64,000 nt of DNA, from NCBI RefSeq assembly GCF_031157375.1, contig NZ_JAVIFV010000003.1, positions 310,001 through 374,000 on the forward strand, written 5' to 3'. Of the stretch, positions 1-10,726 are shown piece after piece. The stretch's first letter is position 1. Each line of letters begins with the position of its first letter. Source of the DNA: Sphingosinicella sp. LHD-64 (GTDB lineage: Bacteria > Pseudomonadota > Alphaproteobacteria > Sphingomonadales > Sphingomonadaceae). Under the pieces are notes generated by a model. That model did not search any database. It was not told where the DNA came from and saw nothing but the letters and a program-made list of their open reading frames with translations. The translations under genes were made by a program, and so were the position numbers.

Positions 1-517
1 TGCGGTCGCCGCCATTGTGATCGGGATGATAGCGGCGGAGCAGCACGGTATAGCGCATCCGCAGCTGCCGCCGGTCGGCATCTACCTCCAGCCCCATCAG
101 CCTCAGCGCCTTGCGGTCGCCCTCGCTCAGCGGTTTGCCGTCCTTGCGCTCCTGCGGCTGCGCGGCGCGGAAGCGCGCGCCGATCGCGTCGAGCGGGTCG
201 GCGAAGTCCGCCCATTTCGGTGGCCGGTCGGCGCCGTTGGAGGCGAAGGCGCGAGTCTCGCGGTCCCAGCCGCCATAGGGATTCTGCGCCGCGGAGATCT
301 CCTCCGGCGTCATGCCGTCAAACCAGTTGTAGGCGCTGTTGAACGCGCGAACATGGTCGAGGCAGAGCCAACGCCAGTCGCCCGGCCCGTTGAAGTCGGG
401 CCGCTGCGCGCCGGGGGCGCGAAACTCCCCGGGCGCCTCGCACCCGGGATGCGCGCAATGCTGCGCCCGCCCCTCGACCCGCCCGTGAAATCGCTGCTTC
501 CTGCCCGAACTCGCCAA
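1..517 (-). CDS. J-domain (DnaJ-like) protein, 3' end cut by window edge
   Basis: The minus strand encodes a protein of which about 172 residues are visible. An N-terminal basic stretch is followed by a small Cys/His-rich segment (CAHPGCE and, about 30 residues on, CLDH). Near the window edge is the start of a J domain with the helix II/loop signature RYHPDHNGGD. The HPD tripeptide is what J-domain proteins use to stimulate Hsp70 (DnaK) ATPase. The J domain lies at the C-terminal side, unlike canonical DnaJ, which is the arrangement of a short alphaproteobacterial DnaJ-like family found beside bolA. No ATG fits; the best start is TTG at 517 giving M-A-S-S-G-R-K. It is divergent from the BolA gene with about 41 bases between the start codons. 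The family call is firm; the start is not. Confidence 0.8.
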   Translation of the reverse strand, partial: MASSGRKQRFHGRVEGRAQHCAHPGCEAPGEFRAPGAQRPDFNGPGDWRWLCLDHVRAFNSAYNWFDGMTPEEISAAQNPYGGWDRETRAFASNGADRPPKWADFADPLDAIGARFRAAQPQERKDGKPLSEGDRKALRLMGLEVDADRRQLRMRYTVLLRRYHPDHNGGDR

Positions 518-558
518 ACCCGACTGCCTTTCCCAATCGACCCCTCTATATAGAGCGG

Positions 559-846
559 ATGACCGACACATCCATCGGCCCCGTCGCCGCCGAAATCGAA
601 AGGCGCCTGCGCACGGCCCTGAATCCCACCCGCCTTGCCGTGATCAACGATTCGGACAAGCATCGCGGCCATGCCGGCCATGACGGCAGCGGCGAAAGCC
701 ATTTCACCGTCGAGATCGAATCGCCCGCCTTCGCCGGCAAGACCCGCCTGGAGCGCCAGCGCGCCGTCAACGCCGCGATCGGCGACCTGATGCAGGAGCG
801 GGTCCACGCGCTCGCGATCCGCGCGAAGGCGCCGGGGGAGGCATAG
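559..846 (+). CDS. BolA family protein
   Basis: 95 residues, the usual size of BolA-like proteins. The central segment is the BolA fold signature: N-D-S-x-K-H-x-x-H near residues 31-40, then S-H-F and the R-L-x-R-x-R-A-V-N segment of the helix-turn-helix-like part, followed by the short C-terminal strand H-A-L-A-I. BolA proteins work with monothiol glutaredoxins in Fe-S and iron handling and some also bind DNA; which role applies here cannot be told from sequence. It is divergent from the J-domain gene, a common pairing. The last 80 bases overlap the 3' end of the convergent NADH dehydrogenase gene on the other strand. Confidence 0.9.
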   Translation: MTDTSIGPVAAEIERRLRTALNPTRLAVINDSDKHRGHAGHDGSGESHFTVEIESPAFAGKTRLERQRAVNAAIGDLMQERVHALAIRAKAPGEA

Positions 847-2086
847 CAGGCACCGGGTCCATGATCAGCCGCGCGCCGCGCTCGTAGGTGAGGTAGCGCC
901 ACAGCCACTGGATGCTGACCAGCACGCGCTTCTGGAAGCCGACCAGCAGATAGACGTGGACGAACGCCCAGAGCAGCCAGGCGAGGCGCCCGGTGAGCTG
1001 GTATCTGCCGAAATCGAACACCGCCGCGCTGCGCCCGATGATCGCGGTGTTGCCGCGGTTGTGGAAGCGGAACGGCGCCGGCGCCTCGCCGCGCGCCACC
1101 TCGCGCGCCAATGCCGTGCCGAGATAGATGCCCTGCTGCTTGGCGACCTGGGCGAGCGCCGGGAGCGGCGCGCCGTCCGCGCCGGCGAGCAGCGCCATGT
1201 CGCCGATCACATAGACGCCCGGCCGCTCCGGCACCGAGAGATCCGGCGTCACGGCGATCCGCCCGAGCCGGTCGCCGGAAAGCCCGAGCCATTCGGCCGC
1301 GGGCGCGGCGCGGATGCCGGCGCCCCAGATCACCGCCGACGCGCCGATCCGCTCGCCCGAGACGGTCACGCCGTCGGGGCCGACATGCTCGACCGCGCGA
1401 TCGAGCAGCACCTCGACACCGAGTTTCGCGAGCCTCGCCTCGGCATAGGCGCCGAGATGCGGCGGAAAAGCGGGCAGCAGCCGCGGCCCCGCCTCGACCA
1501 GCACGACCCGCGCCTCCTGCGGATCGATCCGTCGGAAGTCCCTGGCGAGCGCGTGGCGGGTGAGCTCGGCGACCGCGCCGGCCGTTTCCACTCCGGTCGG
1601 CCCGCCGCCGACCACGATCGTGGTCATCAGCGCGCGCCGCCGATCGGCATCGGCGCCGGCCTCCGCCTCTTCGAGCGCGCGGAGCACCTGCGCCCGCACC
1701 GCCCGCGCATTTTCCAGATTGCGCAGGCCCGGCGCATAACGCGCCCATTCATCATGGCCGAAATAATTGTAGACCGAGCCGGTCGCGATCACGAGCCGGT
1801 CGTAGTCGAGCGCCGGGCCCTCCCCGAGCAGCACCCGCTTCGCCTGCCAGTCGACGCCGGTGACCTCGCCCAGCCGCACCTCGACATTCTCGTAGCGGCG
1901 CAGGATCCGCCGGATCGGCTCGGCGATGTCCGATGGCGACAGCGCCGCGGTCGCCACCTGGTAGAGCAGCGGCACGAACAAATGATAGTTGACGCGGTCG
2001 ACCACGGTCACGCGCAACGGCCGCAGGCCCAGCGCCTTGGCGCATGCAAGTCCGCCGAAGCCGGCGCCCACGATCACGACATGCAT
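767..2086 (-). CDS. Type II NADH:quinone oxidoreductase (NDH-2-like, FAD)
   Basis: 439 residues, typical for NDH-2. It begins with a Rossmann FAD-binding motif G-A-G-F-G-G at residues 7-12. A second dinucleotide-binding motif G-G-G-P-T-G-V-E lies near residue 163 for NADH, and V-I-G-D-M-A near residue 300 is the C-terminal FAD contact. The C-terminal region has an aromatic/hydrophobic amphipathic segment (AWLLWAFVHVYLLVGF) that in this family attaches the enzyme to the inner membrane. The reaction is non-proton-pumping transfer of electrons from NADH to quinone. The ATG at 2086 has GGGGAG upstream. The last 27 or so codons are Pro/Arg-rich, unlike the family core, and are encoded antisense to the 3' end of the BolA gene. 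Confidence 0.9.
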   Translation of the reverse strand: MHVVIVGAGFGGLACAKALGLRPLRVTVVDRVNYHLFVPLLYQVATAALSPSDIAEPIRRILRRYENVEVRLGEVTGVDWQAKRVLLGEGPALDYDRLVIATGSVYNYFGHDEWARYAPGLRNLENARAVRAQVLRALEEAEAGADADRRRALMTTIVVGGGPTGVETAGAVAELTRHALARDFRRIDPQEARVVLVEAGPRLLPAFPPHLGAYAEARLAKLGVEVLLDRAVEHVGPDGVTVSGERIGASAVIWGAGIRAAPAAEWLGLSGDRLGRIAVTPDLSVPERPGVYVIGDMALLAGADGAPLPALAQVAKQQGIYLGTALAREVARGEAPAPFRFHNRGNTAIIGRSAAVFDFGRYQLTGRLAWLLWAFVHVYLLVGFQKRVLVSIQWLWRYLTYERGARLIMDPVPAMPPPAPSRGSRARGPAPASGRRSRR

Positions 2087-2161
2087 GGCCGCTCCCCTGA
2101 GTCTGGAGCCCGGAACGAGGAAGCCGTCGGTCGGTTGCGGGGCTGCCGGCGCGAGATCACG

Positions 2162-3061
2162 ATGTCAGACCTCATGGCCGCTCCGCCCGGCCCCGGCAAC
2201 GTTTGCCTGCATTGCATCTTGCGCACCCCCAGGATCGCGGGGCAGCATCGACGGATCGCCGGGAGGAGATGTGGCTTGCTGGCAATGACTCTCGCCTTCG
2301 CGCTGATGGCGCAAGCGCCCGAACCACCGCCGGACATCTGGACCGCCGTCGATCCGACGCGGGTGTGCACCATATCGAGCTTTCGCCGACTCGGTGTCGG
2401 CACCGCACGGCCGAACGACGCGATCGAAACGGTGCTGCCGTTGACCGTCGACGGCCGGGAGGTGTGGCGCATCATCCATTCGCTGGCACGCACCATCGAC
2501 GATGTCCCACCCACCGGCGCGGTGCCGCTCGACGTCTACGATCTCGATCGGGCGACGCTGCGGCCGATCCGCAGCGAGCACAGGAGCCCGCGTCCCGATG
2601 GGCGGCCGCCGGTCGTCACCCGTTTCGTCTATGAGGCGGATGTCGCGAGACGGCTCGACGATCGCGGCGAAGAGATCGAACGGGTAGCACTCGCCGGCAG
2701 AACGCCGCTCCCCGAGGGGCCCGGCTCGGCCGCCATCTTCCAGGCGATCCGTTGGCGCGAAGGCCTGCGGTTCGCGGCCCATGCCGTCAATCGCTTCGAG
2801 GGGACCGGCGATGCGCGCCTCCATGCCGTGACCGTCGAAGTGACCGGCCGGAGCGTCGCGGCGGTCGGCGCCCGCCAGGTGCCGGTCTGGGTGGTCGCGC
2901 AGGCGGCGGCGGACGGCAGCTACCGAACCGTCTATCAGATCACCGTCGCGGCGCCCCATGTCATCGTCGGGGCGACACACAGCGCCGGAAATCGCCGGCC
3001 CTTCATAACGGAAGGATTGGCCATGGCCCAGGATCCCGGCTGCATGGCGACAACGGACTAG
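2162..3061 (+). CDS. Hypothetical exported protein
   Basis: 300 residues if the first ATG is used; no family recognised. A basic segment (RRIAGRRCG) runs straight into a hydrophobic core LLAMTLAFALMAQA and a proline-rich mature start, which reads as a signal peptide, so the product is probably periplasmic. The mature part is rich in beta-type alternation (for example TRFVYEAD and AVTVEVTG). The start is uncertain: ATG 2162 gives a long n-region, while TTG at 2276 has the best ribosome binding site (GGGAGGAG, 7-base spacing) but leaves a signal peptide without basic residues. It lies alone between the NADH dehydrogenase (divergent) and the aldolase (convergent, 15 bases away). Confidence 0.65.
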   Translation: MSDLMAAPPGPGNVCLHCILRTPRIAGQHRRIAGRRCGLLAMTLAFALMAQAPEPPPDIWTAVDPTRVCTISSFRRLGVGTARPNDAIETVLPLTVDGREVWRIIHSLARTIDDVPPTGAVPLDVYDLDRATLRPIRSEHRSPRPDGRPPVVTRFVYEADVARRLDDRGEEIERVALAGRTPLPEGPGSAAIFQAIRWREGLRFAAHAVNRFEGTGDARLHAVTVEVTGRSVAAVGARQVPVWVVAQAAADGSYRTVYQITVAAPHVIVGATHSAGNRRPFITEGLAMAQDPGCMATTD

Positions 3062-3076
3062 GTCGCTCTTCGCCCG

Positions 3077-3730
3077 TCAGGAGATGCGCTGGCCCGTCTT
3101 CTCCCAGTCCGCCAGGAAGGCCTTGAGGCCGTTGTCGGTGAGCGGATGCTTGAAGAGCTGGCGGATCACCGCGGGCGGCGCGGTCATCACGTCGGCGCCC
3201 AGCTTGGCGGCGTCGTGGACATGGATGGGATTGCGCACCGAGGCGACCAGGATCTCGGTCGGGAAATCGTAATTGTCGTAGATGAGCCGGATGTCGGCGA
3301 TCAGCTCCATGCCGGGGTAGCCGACATCGTCATGCCGCCCGACGAACGGCGAGACGAGGGTCGCCCCCGCCTTGGCGGCGAGCAGCGCCTGGTTGGCCGA
3401 GAAGCACAGCGTCACGTTCACCATTGTGCCGTCGCTGGTCAGCTTCCGGCAGGTCTTGAGGCCGTCGATCGTGAGCGGCACCTTGACCGCGATGTTGTCG
3501 GCGATCTTCCGCAGCACCTCGGCCTCGCGCATCATCCCGGCATGGTCGGTCGCGACCACCTCGGCCGAGACCGGGCCGGAGACGATCCCGCAAATCTCCT
3601 TCACCACTTCGAGGAAATCGCGCCCGGCCTTGTGGATGAGCGACGGATTGGTGGTGACGCCGTCGAGCAGCCCCGTTTCGGCGAGGTCGCGGATGTCGGC
3701 GGTGTCGGCGGTGTCGACGAAGAATTTCAT
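3077..3730 (-). CDS. fsa: Fructose-6-phosphate aldolase / transaldolase-like
   Basis: 217 residues, the characteristic length of the short FSA/TalC type of transaldolase, not the roughly 320-residue classical TalB. Family motifs are K-F-F-V-D-T-A near the N terminus, T-T-N-P-S-L near residue 26, the Schiff-base lysine in V-K-V-P-L-T (K83), and the phosphate-binding A-S-V-R-N segment. It reversibly cleaves or forms fructose 6-phosphate from dihydroxyacetone and glyceraldehyde 3-phosphate, or acts as transaldolase on sedoheptulose 7-phosphate; sequence alone does not settle which. The ATG at 3730 is preferred over a TTG nine bases upstream because AGGGA sits about ten bases ahead of it. It follows the M16 peptidase gene on the same strand after 113 bases. 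Confidence 0.9.
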   Translation of the reverse strand: MKFFVDTADTADIRDLAETGLLDGVTTNPSLIHKAGRDFLEVVKEICGIVSGPVSAEVVATDHAGMMREAEVLRKIADNIAVKVPLTIDGLKTCRKLTSDGTMVNVTLCFSANQALLAAKAGATLVSPFVGRHDDVGYPGMELIADIRLIYDNYDFPTEILVASVRNPIHVHDAAKLGADVMTAPPAVIRQLFKHPLTDNGLKAFLADWEKTGQRIS

Positions 3731-3843
3731 GTGACTCAAGTCCCTGGCGCGGCGAACGATCTGAGCCGCTTAGCGTGGGACCGCACCGCTTCGCAATCGA
3801 CAACCTGACGCGCGGAACAGGGACGCGGCCAGGTCCGGCGGAC

Positions 3844-6747
3844 TCATTGCCCGCCGGATGACGCCGGCGCCGGCACCACCTCCACCGGCAGGCCGGTCTG
3901 CTCGAGCTGCGCCCGCACCCGGCTGGCGTCGCCGACCACCACCCACACGAAATTGTCCGGGTTGATGTAGCGCCGCGCGGTCTGGTCGAGCTGCTGCTGG
4001 CTCATGCCGCGGTAGCGGTCGGCGATCGTCGTCCAATAGTCGTCCGGGCGATGGTAGAGCGCGTTGGTGCGCAGCGCATTGAGCACCGCCGGCGACGTTT
4101 CGAACTGGCCGGGCAGCTGGCGGGTGTTGCCCAGGATCACGCGCTGGAGCTCGGCCGGCTGCACGCCGTTCGCGCCCATGAAACCGCCCACCTGCTCGCG
4201 GATCGCCTGGATCGAATCGCCCGTGCGGTCGGCCTGGACCGGCGCCTGGATGATGAACGGCACCTGGTGCTCGCGCAGGTTCGGGCCGCCGCCGGCGCCG
4301 TAGGACCAGCCCTTCGTCTCGCGCAGGTCCATGTTGATCCGGGCGAGGAAGTTGCCGGCCAGCACCTCGTTGGCGGCCTGGAGATTGAGCAGATCCTCGG
4401 TCCCGTCGGCGGCGAGCAGCTGGCCGGTGAGGATCACCGACTGCGGCGATTGCGGCCGGTCGATCAGCACGATGCGCGGGCGGTTCGTCGTCGCATGGCC
4501 CGGGAAGGTCTTCGTGCCCCTCGGCGCGGCCGGCGGCTGCCAGTTGCCGAAGCGCCGCTCCAGCTCCGGCACCAGCCGGTCGAGCGGCAGATCGCTCACC
4601 GCGAAGATCGTGGCATTGTCGGGCCGGATCCAGCGCTGGTGGAAGGCGGTCAGCTCGTCGCGGGTGAGGTTCTGAACGACCGCGGCATCGCCGGTGCCGG
4701 TGCCGGGTTTCCCATAAGGATGCCGGGCGCCGTAGAGCACCGCCGGCAGCGTGCGGGCGGCGAGGGCCTGCGGATTGGTCATCTCGTTGGCGATGCCGGC
4801 GAGCTGCTGCTGACGAACCCGTTCCAGCTCGCGGGGATCGAAAGCGGGGTTGCGGATCACCTGGGCGAGCAGGTCGAGCGACGGGCCGATGCTGGGGCTC
4901 ATCGCGGTCAGCGACACCGTCGTGCGGTCGAGGCTGGCGCCGGTGGCGACGCTCGCGCCCAGCCGCTCCTGCGCCTCGGCGAGCTGGATCGAGTTGAGGC
5001 TGGTCGTCCCCTCCTCGAGCATGTTCAGCATCAGCGCCTGGGTGCCCTGGCGCTCCGTCGGATCGGCGGCGATGCCGGCATCGAACTCGACCGCGACGCG
5101 GGTGACCGGAACGGCATTGCGGCGGGCATAGATGACATGGATGCCGTTGGAGAGTGTCGCCCGCTCGGTCGCCGGGAATTCGAGATTCGCCTGCCCGGTG
5201 ACGCCGGGTGCCTCGCGACGCGTCGTCGCGGCGGGGGCCGGCGCGAGTGGCCGGTCGCCCGCCTGCGGCTGCGTGTAGTAGCGCGGCCGCTGGCTCGACG
5301 TGTTGACCGCCGCGCCGCCGCCGGTGACGCCGGGGGCCTCCTCATAGGCTTCCCGTTCGCCGGGTGCGACGGTGAGCGCATAGACGGGCCGGTTGAGCCA
5401 GCGCTGCATCGCCACCCGGACCTGCTCCGGGGTGACCCGGGCGAGCTGCTCCAGCCGGGCGCGATAGAAATCGGGATCGTTGGCGTAGAGCGTGCCTTCC
5501 GCCAGCGCGACGGCCTTGCCGCCGAAGCCGCCGACCTGCTCCAGGCCCTGGATGCGGCCGGAAAGGGTGCGCATCACGGTGCGCCGCACCTCGTCCTCGG
5601 TCGGGCCGGTGCGGACGAACTCGGCGATGATCTCGTCGAGCCGGCGCGATACCGCCGCGGCGTCCTGGCCCGATTTCACGTCGACCTGGACCTCGAACAG
5701 GCTGATCCGGTGGAAGGGCTGCACCTCGGCGCTGACGCGGACCGCGGTCTGCTCGCCGCGCACCAGCAGATTGTCGAGCCGCGAGCTGGCGAGGCCGCCG
5801 AGGATGGTCGCGCCGACCGACAGCGGCACCACGTCCTCGTCGGTGAGGCCGGGCACCACCCAGTCGCGGTAGAGCCGGGTATTGGCGACCCGATCATGCA
5901 TGGTTCGGTCGACCCGCGCCGGCAGGGTCGGGACCGGCGCCTCGGCCGGATTGTTTACCGGCCCGCGCGCGATGTCGCCGAAATAGCGCTCGACCAGCGG
6001 CCGCGCCTCGGCGGCATTGATGTCGCCGGCGAGCACCAGCACCGCATTGTTGGGGCCGTATTTGCTGCGGAACCAGTCCTGCACCGTCGCAAGCGAGGCG
6101 GCGGAGAGGTCCGCCATCGATCCGATCGTCGAGTGGCGGTAGGGATGGCCTTCCGGGAACAGAGCCTCCAGCTGGGCATATTCGACCAGGCCGTAGGGCT
6201 GGTTGTCGCTCTGGCGCTTCTCGTTCTGGACGACGCCGATCTGGTTGGTCAGCGTCTCCTGCGTCACCGCGCCGAGCAAGTGGCCCATCCGGTCGCTTTC
6301 CAGGAACAGGGCCTGCTCCAGCGCCGGCCGCGGCACCGTCTCGAAATAATTGGTGCGGTCGAACCAGGTCGTGCCGTTGAGGTCGGTCGCGCCGATCGCG
6401 CGGGTATATTCGAAATATTCGCCCGGCGCGTTCTCCGAGCCGTTGAACATGATGTGCTCGAAGAGATGCGCGAAGCCGGTGCGGCCGGCCGGCTCGTCCT
6501 TGGAGCCGACATTGTACCAGACGCTGACCGCGACGATCGGCGCCTTGCGGTCCTCGTGGACGACGACGCGCAGGCCGTTGGCGAGGGTGAAAGTCTCGTA
6601 GGGGATGCGCACCCGCTCCAGCAGTGCCTGCGGATCGGCGCCCTGCGCCTGGGCGGCGGGCGCCTGCGCGAGGGCGGCGGCGCCGGCGAATGTCGTGGAT
6701 CCGGCGACCGACAAAATGGCGGCAAGGGCGATGAAGAACCTGCGCAT
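3844..6747 (-). CDS. M16 family zinc metallopeptidase (insulinase/pitrilysin type), exported
   Basis: 967 residues with a signal peptide of about 28 residues ending in alanines. The N-terminal M16 unit carries the inverted zinc motif H-L-F-E-H at residues 94-98, with the downstream glutamate in the Q-N-E-K-R segment about 80 residues later. A second M16-like half beginning near residue 515 lacks the zinc motif, as expected for the inactive half that closes the chamber. A low-complexity linker joins the halves around residues 470-515. Such two-domain enzymes degrade short unfolded peptides, here in the periplasm. The gene is divergent from clpB. The ATG at 6747 is followed directly by R-R-F-F-I, a good n-region. 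Confidence 0.9.
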   Translation of the reverse strand: MRRFFIALAAILSVAGSTTFAGAAALAQAPAAQAQGADPQALLERVRIPYETFTLANGLRVVVHEDRKAPIVAVSVWYNVGSKDEPAGRTGFAHLFEHIMFNGSENAPGEYFEYTRAIGATDLNGTTWFDRTNYFETVPRPALEQALFLESDRMGHLLGAVTQETLTNQIGVVQNEKRQSDNQPYGLVEYAQLEALFPEGHPYRHSTIGSMADLSAASLATVQDWFRSKYGPNNAVLVLAGDINAAEARPLVERYFGDIARGPVNNPAEAPVPTLPARVDRTMHDRVANTRLYRDWVVPGLTDEDVVPLSVGATILGGLASSRLDNLLVRGEQTAVRVSAEVQPFHRISLFEVQVDVKSGQDAAAVSRRLDEIIAEFVRTGPTEDEVRRTVMRTLSGRIQGLEQVGGFGGKAVALAEGTLYANDPDFYRARLEQLARVTPEQVRVAMQRWLNRPVYALTVAPGEREAYEEAPGVTGGGAAVNTSSQRPRYYTQPQAGDRPLAPAPAATTRREAPGVTGQANLEFPATERATLSNGIHVIYARRNAVPVTRVAVEFDAGIAADPTERQGTQALMLNMLEEGTTSLNSIQLAEAQERLGASVATGASLDRTTVSLTAMSPSIGPSLDLLAQVIRNPAFDPRELERVRQQQLAGIANEMTNPQALAARTLPAVLYGARHPYGKPGTGTGDAAVVQNLTRDELTAFHQRWIRPDNATIFAVSDLPLDRLVPELERRFGNWQPPAAPRGTKTFPGHATTNRPRIVLIDRPQSPQSVILTGQLLAADGTEDLLNLQAANEVLAGNFLARINMDLRETKGWSYGAGGGPNLREHQVPFIIQAPVQADRTGDSIQAIREQVGGFMGANGVQPAELQRVILGNTRQLPGQFETSPAVLNALRTNALYHRPDDYWTTIADRYRGMSQQQLDQTARRYINPDNFVWVVVGDASRVRAQLEQTGLPVEVVPAPASSGGQ

Positions 6748-6849
6748 GCGACTCCCCTAAAGGCTTTCGCCGAACAGTAACGCGCCGTACTGCCAAGGCA
6801 AGACAGTCAGGGAACCGGAGGCCGTTTCGGCGGCTTTTTGTGACCGACC

Positions 6850-6877
6850 CTTGTGTTGCACAAGGGCAACACTAAAT
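6850..6877 (+). promoter_or_regulatory. Candidate heat-shock-type promoter with palindrome, ahead of clpB
   Basis: CTTGTG at 6850-6855 and CTAAAT at 6872-6877 are 16 bases apart. That spacing and the CTTG/CTA-AT pattern resemble RpoH-type promoters of alphaproteobacteria, fitting a chaperone gene. The spacer holds a perfect inverted repeat GTGTTGC-N6-GCAACAC (6853-6872), which could be an operator. It is not the CIRCE element. The ribosome binding site AGGAGGGG starts at 6888. Confidence 0.4.
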
Positions 6878-6906
6878 CCCGGTGACCAGGAGGGGCGAAC
6901 TGCACC

Positions 6907-9483
<2,577 letters not shown>

Positions 9484-9518
9484 GCCGGGATAGATAGACC
9501 ATCCCTTCGGACCGCCGG

Positions 9519-9547
9519 TTGCCCGTGAAGCCCGCCGATCCTATAGT
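9519..9547 (+). promoter_or_regulatory. Candidate sigma-70-type promoter for the M19 dipeptidase gene
   Basis: TTGCCC (9519-9524) and TATAGT (9542-9547) are separated by exactly 17 bases, a good housekeeping promoter by eye. Transcription would start near 9554, leaving a leader of about 30 bases with GGGGGAGA just ahead of the ATG at 9584. Confidence 0.5.
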
Positions 9548-9583
9548 CCGGCCGCTCGTGCGGGCCCATTCCGGGGGAGACCT

Positions 9584-10666
9584 ATGGTTCGGCAGGACGT
9601 CACGCGGCGCGGATTCCTCGCCATGGCCGGCGCGGCTGCGCTGACCGGCAGGGCCGTCGCCGCCGAGGCGGAAGCGCGCCCGATCCGCTATGTGGACAGC
9701 CTGCTCACGCTGCCCGAAGACCTCGCCGATTTCGGCCGCGCCGGCCTGTCGGCGCTGATCTGCGACGTATCCAATGGCCAGGGGGTCTATAACGAGGACG
9801 GCACCCCGGATTATTTCCGTACCTACGACGGCAACATCGATCGGACGGTCACGCGTCTCGCGGGCAGCGCCGATGCCTTCGTGGCGCGCAGGGGCAGCGA
9901 CATCGGAAGCCGGCCCGGCTGCGCCATCGTCATGCAGATGCAGACGACCACGCCGATCGGCACCGATCTGTCGCGGATCGCCCGTTTCCACGGCAAGGGT
10001 CTGCGCGTCCTCCAGTTCACGCACCATCGCGACGAGCCCTTCGCGGGCGGCGCGCTCGAGCGGGTCCAGAGCGGCCTGACGCCGCTGGGCATCGACGGTC
10101 TGGCCGAGATGAACCGGCTGCGCATCGTCCCCGACGTCGCGCATGGATCGGTGCCGACGATGGTCGAGGCGGCGCAGCGCAGCGCGACCCCCATCGTGCT
10201 CTCGCACGGCGCGGCGCGCGCGATCGTCGACAATCCCCGCTGCGCGCCCGACACCGCGATCCGCGCGATCGCCGAAAAGGGCGGCGTGATCGGCATCTTC
10301 ATGCTGAGCTTCTGGCTGACACCGGATCCCGTGCCGACGGTGGACCATCTGCTGGCGCATATCCGCCATGTCGCGCGGATCGGCGGGATCGACGCCGTCG
10401 GCATCGCCAATGATTTCTCGCTCGCGGGCCACAATGTCGACGCCGCGTTCGTGCAGGGCTATCGCGAATGGTGGGTCGCGATGCGCGACGAGGGGCTTCC
10501 CGGCTTCGATGCGCCGCTCCGGCACGTCGTCATCCCCGAGCTCAACCGGATCGACCGGATGGCGCGCATCCATGCCGCGCTGGAAAGGGACGGCTTCCGC
10601 GCGGGCGAGATCGAGAAGATCATGGGCGGCAACTGGACACGGGTGCTGATCGATGTGCTGGGATAG
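9584..10666 (+). CDS. Membrane dipeptidase (peptidase family M19), Tat-exported
   Basis: 360 residues. The N terminus has a twin-arginine signal (T-R-R-G-F-L-A-M at residues 7-14 followed by an Ala-rich core), so the enzyme is predicted to be folded and metal-loaded before export. The remainder is the M19 renal-dipeptidase-like TIM barrel. The mid-protein segment F-T-H-H-R, the later L-S-H-G-A, and the C-terminal I-A-N-D-F and M-G-G-N-W-T-R-V (the last a strong M19 signature) are visible. The N-terminal metal H-x-D pair typical of M19 is not evident; the segment is C-D-V-S-N-G, so substrate or metal arrangement may differ. The family hydrolyses dipeptides, including D-amino-acid dipeptides. 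The gene heads a run with the TPR/oxygenase and methyltransferase genes. Confidence 0.85.
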   Translation: MVRQDVTRRGFLAMAGAAALTGRAVAAEAEARPIRYVDSLLTLPEDLADFGRAGLSALICDVSNGQGVYNEDGTPDYFRTYDGNIDRTVTRLAGSADAFVARRGSDIGSRPGCAIVMQMQTTTPIGTDLSRIARFHGKGLRVLQFTHHRDEPFAGGALERVQSGLTPLGIDGLAEMNRLRIVPDVAHGSVPTMVEAAQRSATPIVLSHGAARAIVDNPRCAPDTAIRAIAEKGGVIGIFMLSFWLTPDPVPTVDHLLAHIRHVARIGGIDAVGIANDFSLAGHNVDAAFVQGYREWWVAMRDEGLPGFDAPLRHVVIPELNRIDRMARIHAALERDGFRAGEIEKIMGGNWTRVLIDVLG

Positions 10667-10726
10667 GGCGTCGCAGGACCCGCTCGCCGCTGGACAGGAC
10701 GCCGTCTGACCGCGCATCATCGCGCA

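Noticed and set aside
4051-6780. A 909-residue open frame antisense to the M16 peptidase gene
   Set aside because: It mirrors a clear signal-peptide/HxxEH protein; its composition (Arg/Gly/Asp/His-rich, no domain) is that of a high-GC antisense shadow.
6850-6877. CIRCE/HrcA element at clpB
   Set aside because: The palindrome arms and spacer do not match TTAGCACTC-N9-GAGTGCTAA.
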